NCBI GenBank assembly: GCA_024709245.1
Contig: JANJXB010000110.1
Coordinates: 1-43,744, forward strand
From: Acholeplasmataceae bacterium
Lineage (GTDB): Bacteria > Bacillota_I > Bacilli_A > Acholeplasmatales > Acholeplasmataceae
Direction of reading: 5' to 3'
Length of the DNA: 43,744 nucleotides
Position 1 is the stretch's first letter, and each line of letters starts with the position of its first letter. The position numbers were made by a program, and so were the translations under genes. Positions 1 through 8,412 of this stretch are shown here, in pieces. Below the pieces are notes generated by a model, which did no database searches, was not told the DNA's origin, and was given only the letters and a program-made list of their open reading frames with translations.

Positions 1-706
1 TGATGTTAAGCGTGGCGAAATATTTGGGCTCATCGGACCCAACGGTGCTGGTAAGACCACTGTATTCAACTGCATCACTCAATTTTACAAGGCGACACAA
101 GGTCATATGTATTACCGGAGTCGTTTATCCGATATCATCACACTCAATCATGTGAAAGTTCACGATGTCATCAAACAAGGGATTGTACGAACTTTCCAAA
201 ATGTTGAATTAATTTGGGAACTGAATATCTTAGACAATATGCTGGTCGGAGCCCATTCGAAGTATCGTTCCTCATTCTTTGACCACACCTTCCAAACCAG
301 ACGCTTCAAGCGTGAAGAAGCAATCATCCGTGCGAAAGCAGAAAAAATACTATCTGATCTCGGATTACTTCCCTATAAATATTTCTATCCACTTGGACTT
401 CCTTACGGTGTTTTGAAAAAGATTGAACTTGCGCGTACACTCATGACCAATCCCTCACTCATCATCCTAGATGAACCTGCAGCGGGTTTAAATGACTTGG
501 AAACTGAACAACTTGCCCATACCATTCAAAAGATTCAAAAAGAGTATGACACCACCATTTTCCTTGTAGAACACGACATGGGTCTTGTCATGAGCATCTG
601 CGACACCATTTGTGCCATTTCATTTGGAAAGAAACTTGCGATTGGAACACCGCAGGTCATTCAAAAAGATCCTGTAGTCCAACAGGCATATCTCGGAGGT
701 GAATAA
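1..706 (+). CDS. livG: LivG-like branched-chain amino acid ABC transporter ATPase (5' truncated)
   Basis: ATP-binding subunit of a HAAT-family (branched-chain amino acid type) importer; it hydrolyses ATP on the cytoplasmic face to drive uptake. The reading frame enters from the window edge, first full codon at position 2, so the N-terminus is missing. Visible motifs are Walker A GPNGAGKTT at the start, the Q-loop region RTFQNVEL, Walker B LIILDEPAAGL and the H-loop LVEHDM. The signature reads LPYGVLKKIELART instead of LSGGQ; LPYG/LSYG variants are usual in LivG, but the V-L after it is less common. One base separates its stop from the livF start. The permease genes (livH, livM) should lie upstream of the window. 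Real substrate unknown. Confidence 0.9.
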   Translation, partial: DVKRGEIFGLIGPNGAGKTTVFNCITQFYKATQGHMYYRSRLSDIITLNHVKVHDVIKQGIVRTFQNVELIWELNILDNMLVGAHSKYRSSFFDHTFQTRRFKREEAIIRAKAEKILSDLGLLPYKYFYPLGLPYGVLKKIELARTLMTNPSLIILDEPAAGLNDLETEQLAHTIQKIQKEYDTTIFLVEHDMGLVMSICDTICAISFGKKLAIGTPQVIQKDPVVQQAYLGGE

Positions 707-707
707 G

Positions 708-1478
708 ATGGCATTACTCGAAATCAAAGATCTTGTCATCGATTATGGCATCATCCGAGCAGTAAAAGGTGTCAATCTCAACGTCGGTGAAGGACAAATC
801 GTTGCAATCCTCGGAGCAAACGGAGCTGGCAAATCAACCTTAATCCGAAGCATCTCAGGTGTGACGAAAATCAAATCCGGATCCATCACTTACAATGGAG
901 AGAACATTACCAATCAAGAATCCTTCAAAATCACTTCGAAAGGGATTTTACAATCACCTGAAGGACGGATGATTTTCCAAGGTTTGACCGTTGAAGAAAA
1001 CTTACTTGTCGGTGCTTATTCACTCAAAAAAGAACAGCGTACCACCACGATTGACGGGATTGAAACTACCATCACCGTCTCTGTGAAGCAACAAATCAAA
1101 GAACTCTTAAAAGAAGTTTATGATTACTTCCCCATCCTTGGTGAACGCAAGAAACAACAAGCATCAACACTTTCAGGAGGCGAGCAGCAAATGCTAGCCA
1201 TCGGTAGAGCTTTGATGGGAAAACCCAAGTTATTGCTGTTGGATGAACCTTCACTAGGACTTGCGCCATTGATTGTCCGAGACATCTTTAAGATCATCAA
1301 TGAAATCAAGCGACGTGGAAGAACCATTCTGATTGTTGAACAAAACGCGTACCAGACCTTGAAGATTGCAGATTATGCATATCTCCTCGAACTTGGACTC
1401 GTGAAAAAGGAAGGAACTGGGGCAGAATTACTTGCGGACGAAGAACTCGTCAATGCTTACCTCGGTCAACAAAAATAG
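708..1478 (+). CDS. livF: LivF-like branched-chain amino acid ABC transporter ATPase
   Basis: Second ATPase of the importer, 256 aa. Walker A GANGAGKST, signature LSGGEQQMLAIGRAL, Walker B LLLLDEPSLGLAP and H-loop LIVEQN are all intact. The EPSLGLAP stretch is typical of LivF rather than LivG. Residues about 110-135 carry a short extra segment (TTTIDGIETTITVSVK) between the helical-domain strands that most LivF proteins lack. I chose ATG 708 because GGAGG at 695-699 sits 8 bases upstream; a GTG at 699 would overlap that site. It heterodimerises with LivG and is translated from the same mRNA. Confidence 0.93.
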   Translation: MALLEIKDLVIDYGIIRAVKGVNLNVGEGQIVAILGANGAGKSTLIRSISGVTKIKSGSITYNGENITNQESFKITSKGILQSPEGRMIFQGLTVEENLLVGAYSLKKEQRTTTIDGIETTITVSVKQQIKELLKEVYDYFPILGERKKQQASTLSGGEQQMLAIGRALMGKPKLLLLDEPSLGLAPLIVRDIFKIINEIKRRGRTILIVEQNAYQTLKIADYAYLLELGLVKKEGTGAELLADEELVNAYLGQQK

Positions 1479-1537
1479 GTTAAAACTGCGTAAATGCAGC
1501 AAACAATAAATAGCCTTAAGGCAAAAAAGGAGAAAAT

Positions 1538-3298
1538 ATGAAAAAAGTATTATTGTTACTCGTAGCATTGTTTACCGTTTTCGGGTTTGCAGCCTGCACA
1601 CCTGAAGAAGAAACAGTCGTTACTCTTGAGAACTTAATCGTTGTGACCAATGCCACAAAGACTGAGTATCAACTGAACGAAACATTGGATATGACTGGCT
1701 TCTCAGTCAAAGCTGTCTTCTCAGACGGTACTGACAGAGTCCTTGCAGCAAACGAATACACAGTCACAGGCTTCAGCTCAACAGCAATTGGTGAAAAGAC
1801 CATTACTGTCACCTTTGAAACCAAATCAGTGACTTTCACTGTCCTCGTATTTGATGCAACACTTCCAAGAGAACTCTTAGTCATTCAGATCATCTCATTA
1901 CCCACGAAGCAGACATATGCAATCGGCGAATCCTTCAATAATGAAGGTATGGTCGTTGAAGCAGTCTACAACAACGGCGATAGAGAAACAACGACTGAAT
2001 ATACACTCAGTGGATTTGTCACTACAGCAGTCTTGAATGACGGTGTTGCAACCATCACTTTCGGTGGTAAAGTTGCTACATTCGGTTATAAAGTCAGAGA
2101 AGTCATTGTTCAAGGTGTCACTGAAACAACCATTACTGTTGGTAATACTGCAGCAACTTCCGGTTTCTTTGCAGCAGTCGGTGTTCCTTTCAATGAAGGT
2201 ATCAAAGCTTACTTCAAGAAGATTAACGATGCGGGCGGGGTTGCAGGTCGTACCATCAACTTTGTCACTTATGATGACACATTCAACGCAGAAACAGGTT
2301 TGAACTACACAAAACAACTCGTTGAAGAAGATAACATCTTTGCACTCGTTGGTCATTTCGGTACTCCAACTGTCGGTGCTACATTAGGTTACATCCAAGA
2401 AGTTGGCGTTCCTATGGTTTATGCAGCAACAGGTATCAACGCACTCTATTTTGAAAAAGCTCAAGGTCTTGGCAATCCAGTCATGGCTGTACAGCCCATT
2501 TACAAGACTGATGGTAGAATCATGGCAGCGCGTGCACTCAATGAATCCTTATTTGGTGCAACTAAAGATGCTAAACTTCCATCCAACGCGAAGATTGGCG
2601 TTCTCTATACACCAGATGATGTAGGTAACTCCATTAAAGCCGGTATTGAAGTTCAAGCAATCGTTGAAACCAGAGTCACTTCATTCGTTTACAAATCCTT
2701 TACAGCTGCAGATTCTGCTGCATTAAACAGTGCTGTTCTTGACTTGATTGCAAGTGGTGTATCCGCAGTCATCGTTGCAGCAAACCAAGCGCCATTCAAG
2801 GCTGCTGTCGGTGCGCTCAATGCGAATGGTGTTACTGTTCCTGTCTTCACATCTTATGTCAATGCGGACGCAACTTCAGTCGATCCAACCGTTAACTATG
2901 GTTTTGATATGTATGCCAATGCATGGCTTGATATCGTTGATCCAGCAGGTGTGAATGGTTTATCTGCTGCATATTGGACATTTGCTAACGACATGATCGC
3001 TGCAGGTCAAGCAGGTTATGCTGCCAACGCATTTGCGATGGCTGGTTATATCGCAGCTGCAGTCTTTGTTGAAGGTTTAGTGAGAGTTGATGATGAAACA
3101 CTCACTTGGGAATCCTACATCAAAGCAATGGAATCTGCTCCAATCACCATTCCAATGGGTGGTATGATTGACTTCACAGAAGGCAAACGTTGGGGTATTG
3201 CTTCCATGGCATTACTGAAGCTTTCACTCGCTACTGGAACTCCAGCATGGGCGAAGGTTAGAAACATCGAAACAATTACTCAAATTCAGGCAAAATAA
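1538..3298 (+). CDS. Solute-binding lipoprotein (Peripla_BP_6 type) with two N-terminal Ig-like domains
   Basis: Extracellular substrate-binding lipoprotein of the importer, 586 aa. A signal peptide ends in lipobox GFAAC with Cys20 as lipid anchor. Residues about 30-110 and 115-190 look like two group-3 bacterial Ig-like (Big_3) repeats: both have the pattern K-x-x-Y-x-x-x-(E/D)-x-(L/F) followed by G-(F/M)-x-V-x-A-V-(F/Y)-x-(D/N)-G. From about 195 on it is a LivJ/LivK-type type I periplasmic binding fold (starts ITVGNTAATSGFFAAVGVPF; contains LVGHFGTPTVGATL). Family members are normally 370-420 aa, so the Ig pair is an added stalk. AAGGAG lies 5 bases before ATG 1538. Ligand unknown; amino acids, short carboxylates and aromatic acids are all known for this fold. 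Confidence 0.88.
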   Translation: MKKVLLLLVALFTVFGFAACTPEEETVVTLENLIVVTNATKTEYQLNETLDMTGFSVKAVFSDGTDRVLAANEYTVTGFSSTAIGEKTITVTFETKSVTFTVLVFDATLPRELLVIQIISLPTKQTYAIGESFNNEGMVVEAVYNNGDRETTTEYTLSGFVTTAVLNDGVATITFGGKVATFGYKVREVIVQGVTETTITVGNTAATSGFFAAVGVPFNEGIKAYFKKINDAGGVAGRTINFVTYDDTFNAETGLNYTKQLVEEDNIFALVGHFGTPTVGATLGYIQEVGVPMVYAATGINALYFEKAQGLGNPVMAVQPIYKTDGRIMAARALNESLFGATKDAKLPSNAKIGVLYTPDDVGNSIKAGIEVQAIVETRVTSFVYKSFTAADSAALNSAVLDLIASGVSAVIVAANQAPFKAAVGALNANGVTVPVFTSYVNADATSVDPTVNYGFDMYANAWLDIVDPAGVNGLSAAYWTFANDMIAAGQAGYAANAFAMAGYIAAAVFVEGLVRVDDETLTWESYIKAMESAPITIPMGGMIDFTEGKRWGIASMALLKLSLATGTPAWAKVRNIETITQIQAK

Positions 3299-3316
3299 GT
3301 TAAAATTGACTTGTGG

Positions 3317-3340
3317 AGGGGGAGGGGCGACTCTCCCCCT
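3317..3340 (+). promoter_or_regulatory. Intergenic mRNA hairpin
   Basis: A perfect 8-bp stem (AGGGGGAG at 3317-3324, CTCCCCCT at 3333-3340) with an 8-base loop lies between the binding-protein gene and the CoA-transferase gene. No T-run follows directly (TATCAC comes next), so it is not a classical terminator. It may protect the 3' end of the abundant binding-protein mRNA or partly attenuate the enzymes downstream. Confidence 0.55.
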
Positions 3341-3370
3341 TATCACAATGTTTTTAAGAAAGAGGCATTT

Positions 3371-4681
3371 ATGAAATCTCCAAAAATCATTACTGCAAAA
3401 GAAGCAACGCTTTTGGTCAAATCCAATGATGTCATCGTTTTAGGGATGGCTGGTGCGGAACCCAAGTCATTCTTACAAATCTTGCATGAACGCGCCGATG
3501 AACTCAAAGGAGTGCGTGTCACAAATTGTTTACCATTTGAAAATGCTGAGTTTATGATCAATCCTCAATATAAATCATCATTTTCAGTTGACAGCTGGTT
3601 TTATGGTGCGTCCTTAAGAAAGGCACACGACAACGGCAACATCAGTTTTATACCGAATCACTTGCACCTGGCTGGTCGTAAGCGTTTTGAACATGTGAAA
3701 CCAAATCTTTTTGTGGGGACTGCGACGCCTCCCGATAAGCACGGATTCATGTCTTTATCTTTATCAAATGTCTATGAGAAGGAAGCCGTCGATCTTGCGG
3801 ATATCGTGATTTTGGAAGTATCTCCTTATTTCCCAAGAACATTTGGTGATTTAGAAGTGCATATGAGTGAAGTGGATTATATCGTGAATGTCGATTATTA
3901 TCCACCCGTTTTACCCGATGCAGAACCCAATGAAAAAGATATCAAGATTGGTAACTTTATCGCTGAGAAAGTCAAGAATGGAGCAACCCTTCAACTTGGC
4001 ATTGGTGGCATTCCAAATGCGGTTGCGCATGCACTGATGCATAAAAAGGATTTAGGGATTCATACGGAGATGTTTACCACAGGTTTGATGAAACTCGTGA
4101 AAGCGGGTGCTGCAAACGGTAAACGTAAGAAAACACACAATGGGAAACATGTGTGCTGTTTTGCTTTAGGTACGCAGGAACTTTATGACTTTATCGATAA
4201 TAACCCTTCCGTTCAAATTTTAAACGGTCATTACGTCAATGATCCTGCAATCATTGGATTAAATGACAATCAAGTATCCATCAATACCACCATTGAAGTC
4301 GATTTGACTGGACAGTGTGCTTCAGAATCGATTGGTCACCGTCAGTTCTCAGGAACTGGTGGACAAGTCGATACAGCAGTCGGTGCACAAAACTCCAAGG
4401 GTGGCATGAGTTTTATCACACTTTATTCGACAGCATCTGTGAAAAATCCTGTCACCGGTGAACGGGAAGAGATTTCGAAAATTGTCCCCTTCCTGAAACC
4501 TGGTGCTGCAGTCACATTGTCTCGTGCCGATGTCGATCATGTGGTCACTGAATATGGCTGTGTTTCCTTAAGAGGGACATCGGTTGCTGAACGTGTTCGA
4601 TTACTCATTTCCATCGCACATCCGAAATTTAGAGACGAGCTTAGAGCTGAAGCCGTCAAACTGGGTTATATCCAAGACTGA
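3371..4681 (+). CDS. Acetyl-CoA hydrolase/transferase family protein (4-hydroxybutyrate/butyrate-type CoA-transferase)
   Basis: 436 aa enzyme that probably moves CoA between acetyl-CoA (or another acyl-CoA) and a carboxylate in the cytoplasm. It resembles 4-hydroxybutyrate and butyryl-CoA:acetate CoA-transferases: LQLGIGGIPNAVAHAL, then GIHTEM where Glu233 sits in the place of the family's catalytic glutamate, then DLTGQCASESIG and the glycine-rich SGTGGQVD. I chose ATG 3371 (AAAGAGG a few bases upstream); an in-frame TTG at 3311 falls inside the intergenic hairpin. The stop overlaps the next start by one base (TGATG), so translation is probably coupled to the hydrolase. The exact acyl substrate cannot be read from sequence. 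Confidence 0.85.
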   Translation: MKSPKIITAKEATLLVKSNDVIVLGMAGAEPKSFLQILHERADELKGVRVTNCLPFENAEFMINPQYKSSFSVDSWFYGASLRKAHDNGNISFIPNHLHLAGRKRFEHVKPNLFVGTATPPDKHGFMSLSLSNVYEKEAVDLADIVILEVSPYFPRTFGDLEVHMSEVDYIVNVDYYPPVLPDAEPNEKDIKIGNFIAEKVKNGATLQLGIGGIPNAVAHALMHKKDLGIHTEMFTTGLMKLVKAGAANGKRKKTHNGKHVCCFALGTQELYDFIDNNPSVQILNGHYVNDPAIIGLNDNQVSINTTIEVDLTGQCASESIGHRQFSGTGGQVDTAVGAQNSKGGMSFITLYSTASVKNPVTGEREEISKIVPFLKPGAAVTLSRADVDHVVTEYGCVSLRGTSVAERVRLLISIAHPKFRDELRAEAVKLGYIQD

Positions 4682-5502
4682 TGGCCATCTTAAATTTCAA
4701 AGGCAGAAATGTCTACTATGATGTTCAAGGTGAAGGTAAACCCATCCTCATCTTAAATGGCATCATGATGAGTACACGAAGCTGGGAACCCTTTGTACCC
4801 TCACTCACGTCGAATAATCAGCTCATTCGATTGGATTTCATCGATCAGGGTCAAAGCGATCGTTTAGAAAACAGCGAGTACACACAATCCATCCAAGTGG
4901 ATGTCATTGAAAGTTTACTTAAAGAATTAAAACTCATCAAAGTCTCAATCGTTGGTATTTCGTATGGTGGCGAAGTGGCGATTCTGTTTGCTGCAAAATT
5001 TCCTTCCAAAGTGGATCGAATGGTGCTTTTCAACACGACACCCTATACATCCCCTTGGCTTGCTGAAATTGGAAAACAATGGATTGCGATTGGTAAAACC
5101 AGAGATGGAGCAACCTATTATAAAGCAACCATACCCGTCATCTACTCACCCAGCTACTATGAAGCGAGACTCGATTGGATGAAGAAGCGTGAAGCGTTTC
5201 TTCTCCCCATCTTTTCCAATCCTGCATTTCTGGATGCCATGGAGCGTTTAACGAAAAGTGCTGAATCCTTTGATGCAAGACATGAACTGCATCAAATCAC
5301 CGCACCGACATTGATTGTTGCTGCTGATGAAGATTATCTCACACCCATTGCCAATCAAAAGGCACTCAAACAAGCCATACCGAATGCAGAGATGGTGATC
5401 TTGCCCGGTGTCGGTCATGCTTCAATGTATGAGAAGCCTTTGATTTTTATGACATTGGTTCTTGGTTTCATTAACACGAAAGATACAACCTATACGATAT
5501 AA
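4681..5502 (+). CDS. Alpha/beta hydrolase (operon copy 1)
   Basis: 273 aa, cytoplasmic (no signal peptide). Nucleophile elbow GISYGG puts Ser94 as nucleophile; Asp218 in ADEDYLTP and His246 in GVGHAS complete the triad. The oxyanion-hole strand ends LNGIMMSTRSW, with Asn-Gly where most relatives have His-Gly. Start ATG overlaps the CoA-transferase stop. It resembles the third hydrolase (6448-7251) more than the second: the same NG-x-M-x-S-T-x-S-W motif and a nucleophile at the same residue number. Esterase, lactonase or thioesterase activity is possible. Confidence 0.85.
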   Translation: MAILNFKGRNVYYDVQGEGKPILILNGIMMSTRSWEPFVPSLTSNNQLIRLDFIDQGQSDRLENSEYTQSIQVDVIESLLKELKLIKVSIVGISYGGEVAILFAAKFPSKVDRMVLFNTTPYTSPWLAEIGKQWIAIGKTRDGATYYKATIPVIYSPSYYEARLDWMKKREAFLLPIFSNPAFLDAMERLTKSAESFDARHELHQITAPTLIVAADEDYLTPIANQKALKQAIPNAEMVILPGVGHASMYEKPLIFMTLVLGFINTKDTTYTI

Positions 5503-5524
5503 AAAATTGAAAAAGGGGATTTTT

Positions 5525-6412
5525 ATGGAAAAAAGACAAGTTGTTCTTAAAAACGGTGAAGTCATTCACTACTTAGAACAAGGAGCAGGTCAACAAACCA
5601 TTCTGCTCATTCATGGTAACTTTTCATCATCCATGCACTACACACCACTCTTGAATCGCTTACCGAAAGACATCAGGGTTCTTGCACCCGATTTAAGAGG
5701 TTATGGCGATTCAACCTATTACCGCAGAATTTCGTCTCTCTATGATTTTGCAGAAGACATGAAGCTCTTCATGCAAGCCAAAGATATTCAAAGCGCTGTC
5801 GTTGTTGGATGGAGTTTGGGTGGGGGTGTTGCTCTCGAACTTTCAGCACATCATCCTGAACTTGTAGAAAAACTCGTTCTCATCAATTCAACGACTCATC
5901 GTGGTTATCCTATTTTCAAGAAGGGTGAAAACAATCAGTTCTTATTTGGACAAGCATATGAATCCCCTGAAGAAATGGGCAAAGATCCGATTCAGGTCGT
6001 TCCACTTCTCGAGGCGATGAAGCAAAAGAATTTCCCAGTGATGAGTTATATTTTTGACAAAACCATTTATACTGTCAAGAAACCATCGACAGAAGACAAT
6101 ACACTCTGGATCAATGAATCACTCAAGCAAAGAAACTTAATCGATGCAGACTGGGCTCTGGCAAACTTGAACATGTCAGAAACGCATAACTTCTACAATG
6201 CAGGAACACAAAATATTGGGAAGATCAAATGCCCAGTGCTTCATACATGGGGTAAACAAGATATCGTTGTTCCAGAATACATGGTCACGGATAATTTCAA
6301 AGCCTTAGAAAGTGTTTCTAAACTTGTGGTTTATGATCAATGTGGACATTCGCCTTTGGTGGATGTACCGGATCAATTGACCCAAGACATCTTAGATTTC
6401 ATCAACACATAG
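5525..6412 (+). CDS. Alpha/beta hydrolase (operon copy 2)
   Basis: 295 aa. Canonical LLIHGNFSSS oxyanion segment, nucleophile elbow GWSLGG (Ser97), acidic residue in WGKQDIVVP and His in CGHSPL. The GWS-x-GG box followed by LVLINSTTHRGYPIFK recalls intracellular hydrolases that include short-chain polyhydroxyalkanoate depolymerase-like proteins; this is a resemblance from memory, not a search. Start ATG 5525 follows AAAGGGGA at 5510-5517; an upstream in-frame TTG at 5462 lies inside the previous gene. The TAG stop is the first part of a small terminator stem. Confidence 0.85.
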   Translation: MEKRQVVLKNGEVIHYLEQGAGQQTILLIHGNFSSSMHYTPLLNRLPKDIRVLAPDLRGYGDSTYYRRISSLYDFAEDMKLFMQAKDIQSAVVVGWSLGGGVALELSAHHPELVEKLVLINSTTHRGYPIFKKGENNQFLFGQAYESPEEMGKDPIQVVPLLEAMKQKNFPVMSYIFDKTIYTVKKPSTEDNTLWINESLKQRNLIDADWALANLNMSETHNFYNAGTQNIGKIKCPVLHTWGKQDIVVPEYMVTDNFKALESVSKLVVYDQCGHSPLVDVPDQLTQDILDFINT

Positions 6413-6430
6413 GGCTTTCGAGCCCTTTTT
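6411..6430 (+). terminator. Weak UUCG-loop terminator overlapping a stop codon
   Basis: GGGCT (6412-6416), loop TTCG, AGCCC (6421-6425), then TTTTT. The stem is only 5-6 bp and begins in the TAG stop of the second hydrolase, so it probably reduces rather than ends transcription into the third hydrolase. Confidence 0.6.
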
Positions 6431-6447
6431 GATTGGAGGACGAATGC

Positions 6448-7251
6448 ATGATTAGAATCAAGAACTTTGAATTGCATGTTGAAGATTTAGGATATCCAAA
6501 AGGTGAAGCCGTTGTCTTTTTAAACGGTGTGATGGCGTCGACAAGTAGTTGGTATGGATTCATGAAATACTTCGTTAAAAACGATTTTAGAGTGGTTTTG
6601 CATGACTTCAAAGGACAGCTGAAAAGCGATAAGCCTGAAGGTCCTTATACATTTAGGGAACATGCTGAAGAAACGATCATGATTCTAAAACAATTGGGGA
6701 TACACCAGGCTCATTTTGTTGGAACGAGCTATGGAGGAGAAGTCGCTCTAACAATTGGATTTCGGTATCCTGAGTACGTCAAATCGCTTGTCATCATTGA
6801 TTCGACGAGTGAAATCGATGGCAAGATGAAAACTGAGATTGAGCGCTGGATCGAATTGTGTCAAGCGAAGGATGGATATCAGTTTTTCAAGGGAATTGCA
6901 AGAAGCATTTATGGGAAACGATATCGGGATGAAAATAAAAGTGCTCTTGAAGATCGTGCAAAAGCAACAGCAAAAGTACCTGCATCGTATTTTGAGGGAC
7001 AAGTGACTCTCTATCGCACATTTCTAAATGATGTTTATATGACCGATCGATTGAAAGAGATTCAGGCACCAACACTGATCATCTGCGGAGATCAGGACAA
7101 GTTGAAGCCACTGAAGTTTTCGAAGATCATTCATCAAGAGATCAAACACAGTGAACTTGTGGTCTTAGAAGACTGTGGACATGTGGCCATCTTTGAGAAG
7201 CCAAATGAAATTGAAACATTGATGATAGGTTTCATTCATAAGAATAAATAG
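6448..7251 (+). CDS. Alpha/beta hydrolase (operon copy 3)
   Basis: 267 aa. LNGVMASTSSW oxyanion region, nucleophile elbow GTSYGG (Ser94), acid in GDQDKLKP and His in CGHVAIF. It is a paralogue of the first hydrolase in the cluster. Start ATG 6448 follows GGAGG (6435-6439) by 8 bases; the TTG at 6433 would overlap that site and is rejected. Last gene of the accessory run. Substrate unknown. Confidence 0.84.
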   Translation: MIRIKNFELHVEDLGYPKGEAVVFLNGVMASTSSWYGFMKYFVKNDFRVVLHDFKGQLKSDKPEGPYTFREHAEETIMILKQLGIHQAHFVGTSYGGEVALTIGFRYPEYVKSLVIIDSTSEIDGKMKTEIERWIELCQAKDGYQFFKGIARSIYGKRYRDENKSALEDRAKATAKVPASYFEGQVTLYRTFLNDVYMTDRLKEIQAPTLIICGDQDKLKPLKFSKIIHQEIKHSELVVLEDCGHVAIFEKPNEIETLMIGFIHKNK

Positions 7252-7286
7252 GTATAACAAGACAAAAAGATACCCTAAAGATTAGG

Positions 7287-7316
7287 CGGAGCAGCAATGC
7301 TTCGTTTTTATTTTTA
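7287..7316 (+). terminator. Strong intrinsic terminator
   Basis: CGGAGCA (7287-7293), GCAA tetraloop, TGCTTCG (7298-7304) with one G-U pair, followed by TTTTTATTTTT. Ends the transporter/CoA-transferase/hydrolase transcript. Confidence 0.85.
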
Positions 7317-8412
7317 CCCTGTAAGAATAAAAGCAAAAAAATAATCTAAAAAACTGTGTTTAGTATTTGTAAACTTTTTGACGATTTTTATGTTATTGAT
7401 AAAAACCATTATTTTCAGGATGAAGTAATCTAAAATCCCAAATAATCAAGGAGCATCGAATCCATAGCACAAGAGCGAGTGTGCTTGTATCGGTGATGGT
7501 ACAGAGGACGAAAGATAAAACAATGATTTATAATATTGAAAGTTCGAAATAGCAATCAGACATGTGATAAAGAAATTTTTCTTAGGTTGTTTCAACTAAG
7601 GATATACCCGTGAGAAGAAGAAACTCAAAATCACATAGATCATCGACAATTTCGGATTTGGTATGAGATGACTGATGAGAGATCAATGATCAAGTAAGGT
7701 GTAAGATCAATGAGATGCAATCCATCACTTAGAGGTAAGAGTAATATAATGGATAAAGCAATCTTGAAAAAACGAATTGTATGGTATCAATCAAAATAAA
7801 CTCACGAACAACCAAAATTGAAAATCATGAATGAACAGTCTTGCCATAAAATTTCAAAGCTTCTTCTGATCACGCGTTTTGAGAGGGTGAAGTCAAACGA
7901 GATGAATCTTGGTTGATCTCAACAAATGATACACCTACCCATGGAAAGAAGAAGAACTGTAGCAAGAAAAAGTGAAAAATGGAAAAGACTAAAAAATCCA
8001 CGAATACGCTTTTTGAGCGTTTGAAAGCCATAAACACACCAATCATCAACTATGAGTAGTTCAAACGCTTAAAAACTACTCTTCAATATTTTTATTACAT
8101 TCATTTTTATATTATGACTATGTTTATGGATGGAAGAAGGGCATATTTTTGCATATAAATATATGAATGCCCTCATTCTTAACATTGATTATTCACCACC
8201 GTCCCTACTCTTTTATTTTACATTTGTTCGTATAATATATATTATGTTAACTATACATGCGCGGCTTTACTGTGCTAACAAGTTCGTTCGTGTTGATAAG
8301 TTGGATAAGTTGGTTCTCTTAAATTTTGACTTCTTAACTCGCTACATCGTGTCACCTATTGAAAAACGACTAATATTAAACTTATCTTTTTCGATTTCTA
8401 AAATTGACGCAA
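7317..8412. other. Gene-poor 1.1 kb stretch
   Basis: No frame on either strand holds a convincing gene. Several short open stretches (for example about 7452-7550 and 7830-7910 on +) are broken by TAA/TGA stops and have no recognisable domain. A 95-codon ORF at 8130-8417 has no ribosome-binding site and runs through the asparaginase promoter. The stretch has local hairpins (7581-7600; 8010-8081). It could be a decayed gene or an untranslated RNA region; I cannot tell which. Confidence 0.5.
8010..8081. repeat. Overlapping inverted repeats
   Basis: Arm 8010-8025 (TTTTTGAGCGTTTGAA) pairs with 8060-8075 over 16 bp with one G-U. A second perfect 8-bp stem, GAGTAGTT (8054-8061) with AACTACTC (8074-8081), uses the same bases, so the two folds exclude each other. 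Confidence 0.6.

Noticed and set aside
1898-2356. 152-codon minus-strand ORF inside the binding-protein gene
   Set aside because: Shadow of a conserved gene: cysteine-rich, low-complexity translation and no start signals.
3311-3370. N-terminal extension of the CoA-transferase from a TTG
   Set aside because: It would translate the intergenic hairpin, and the family N-terminus begins at the ATG at 3371.
7440-8000. Decayed transposase in the gene-poor stretch
   Set aside because: Short basic peptide stretches look suggestive, but no DDE motif, terminal repeats or target duplication can be shown.
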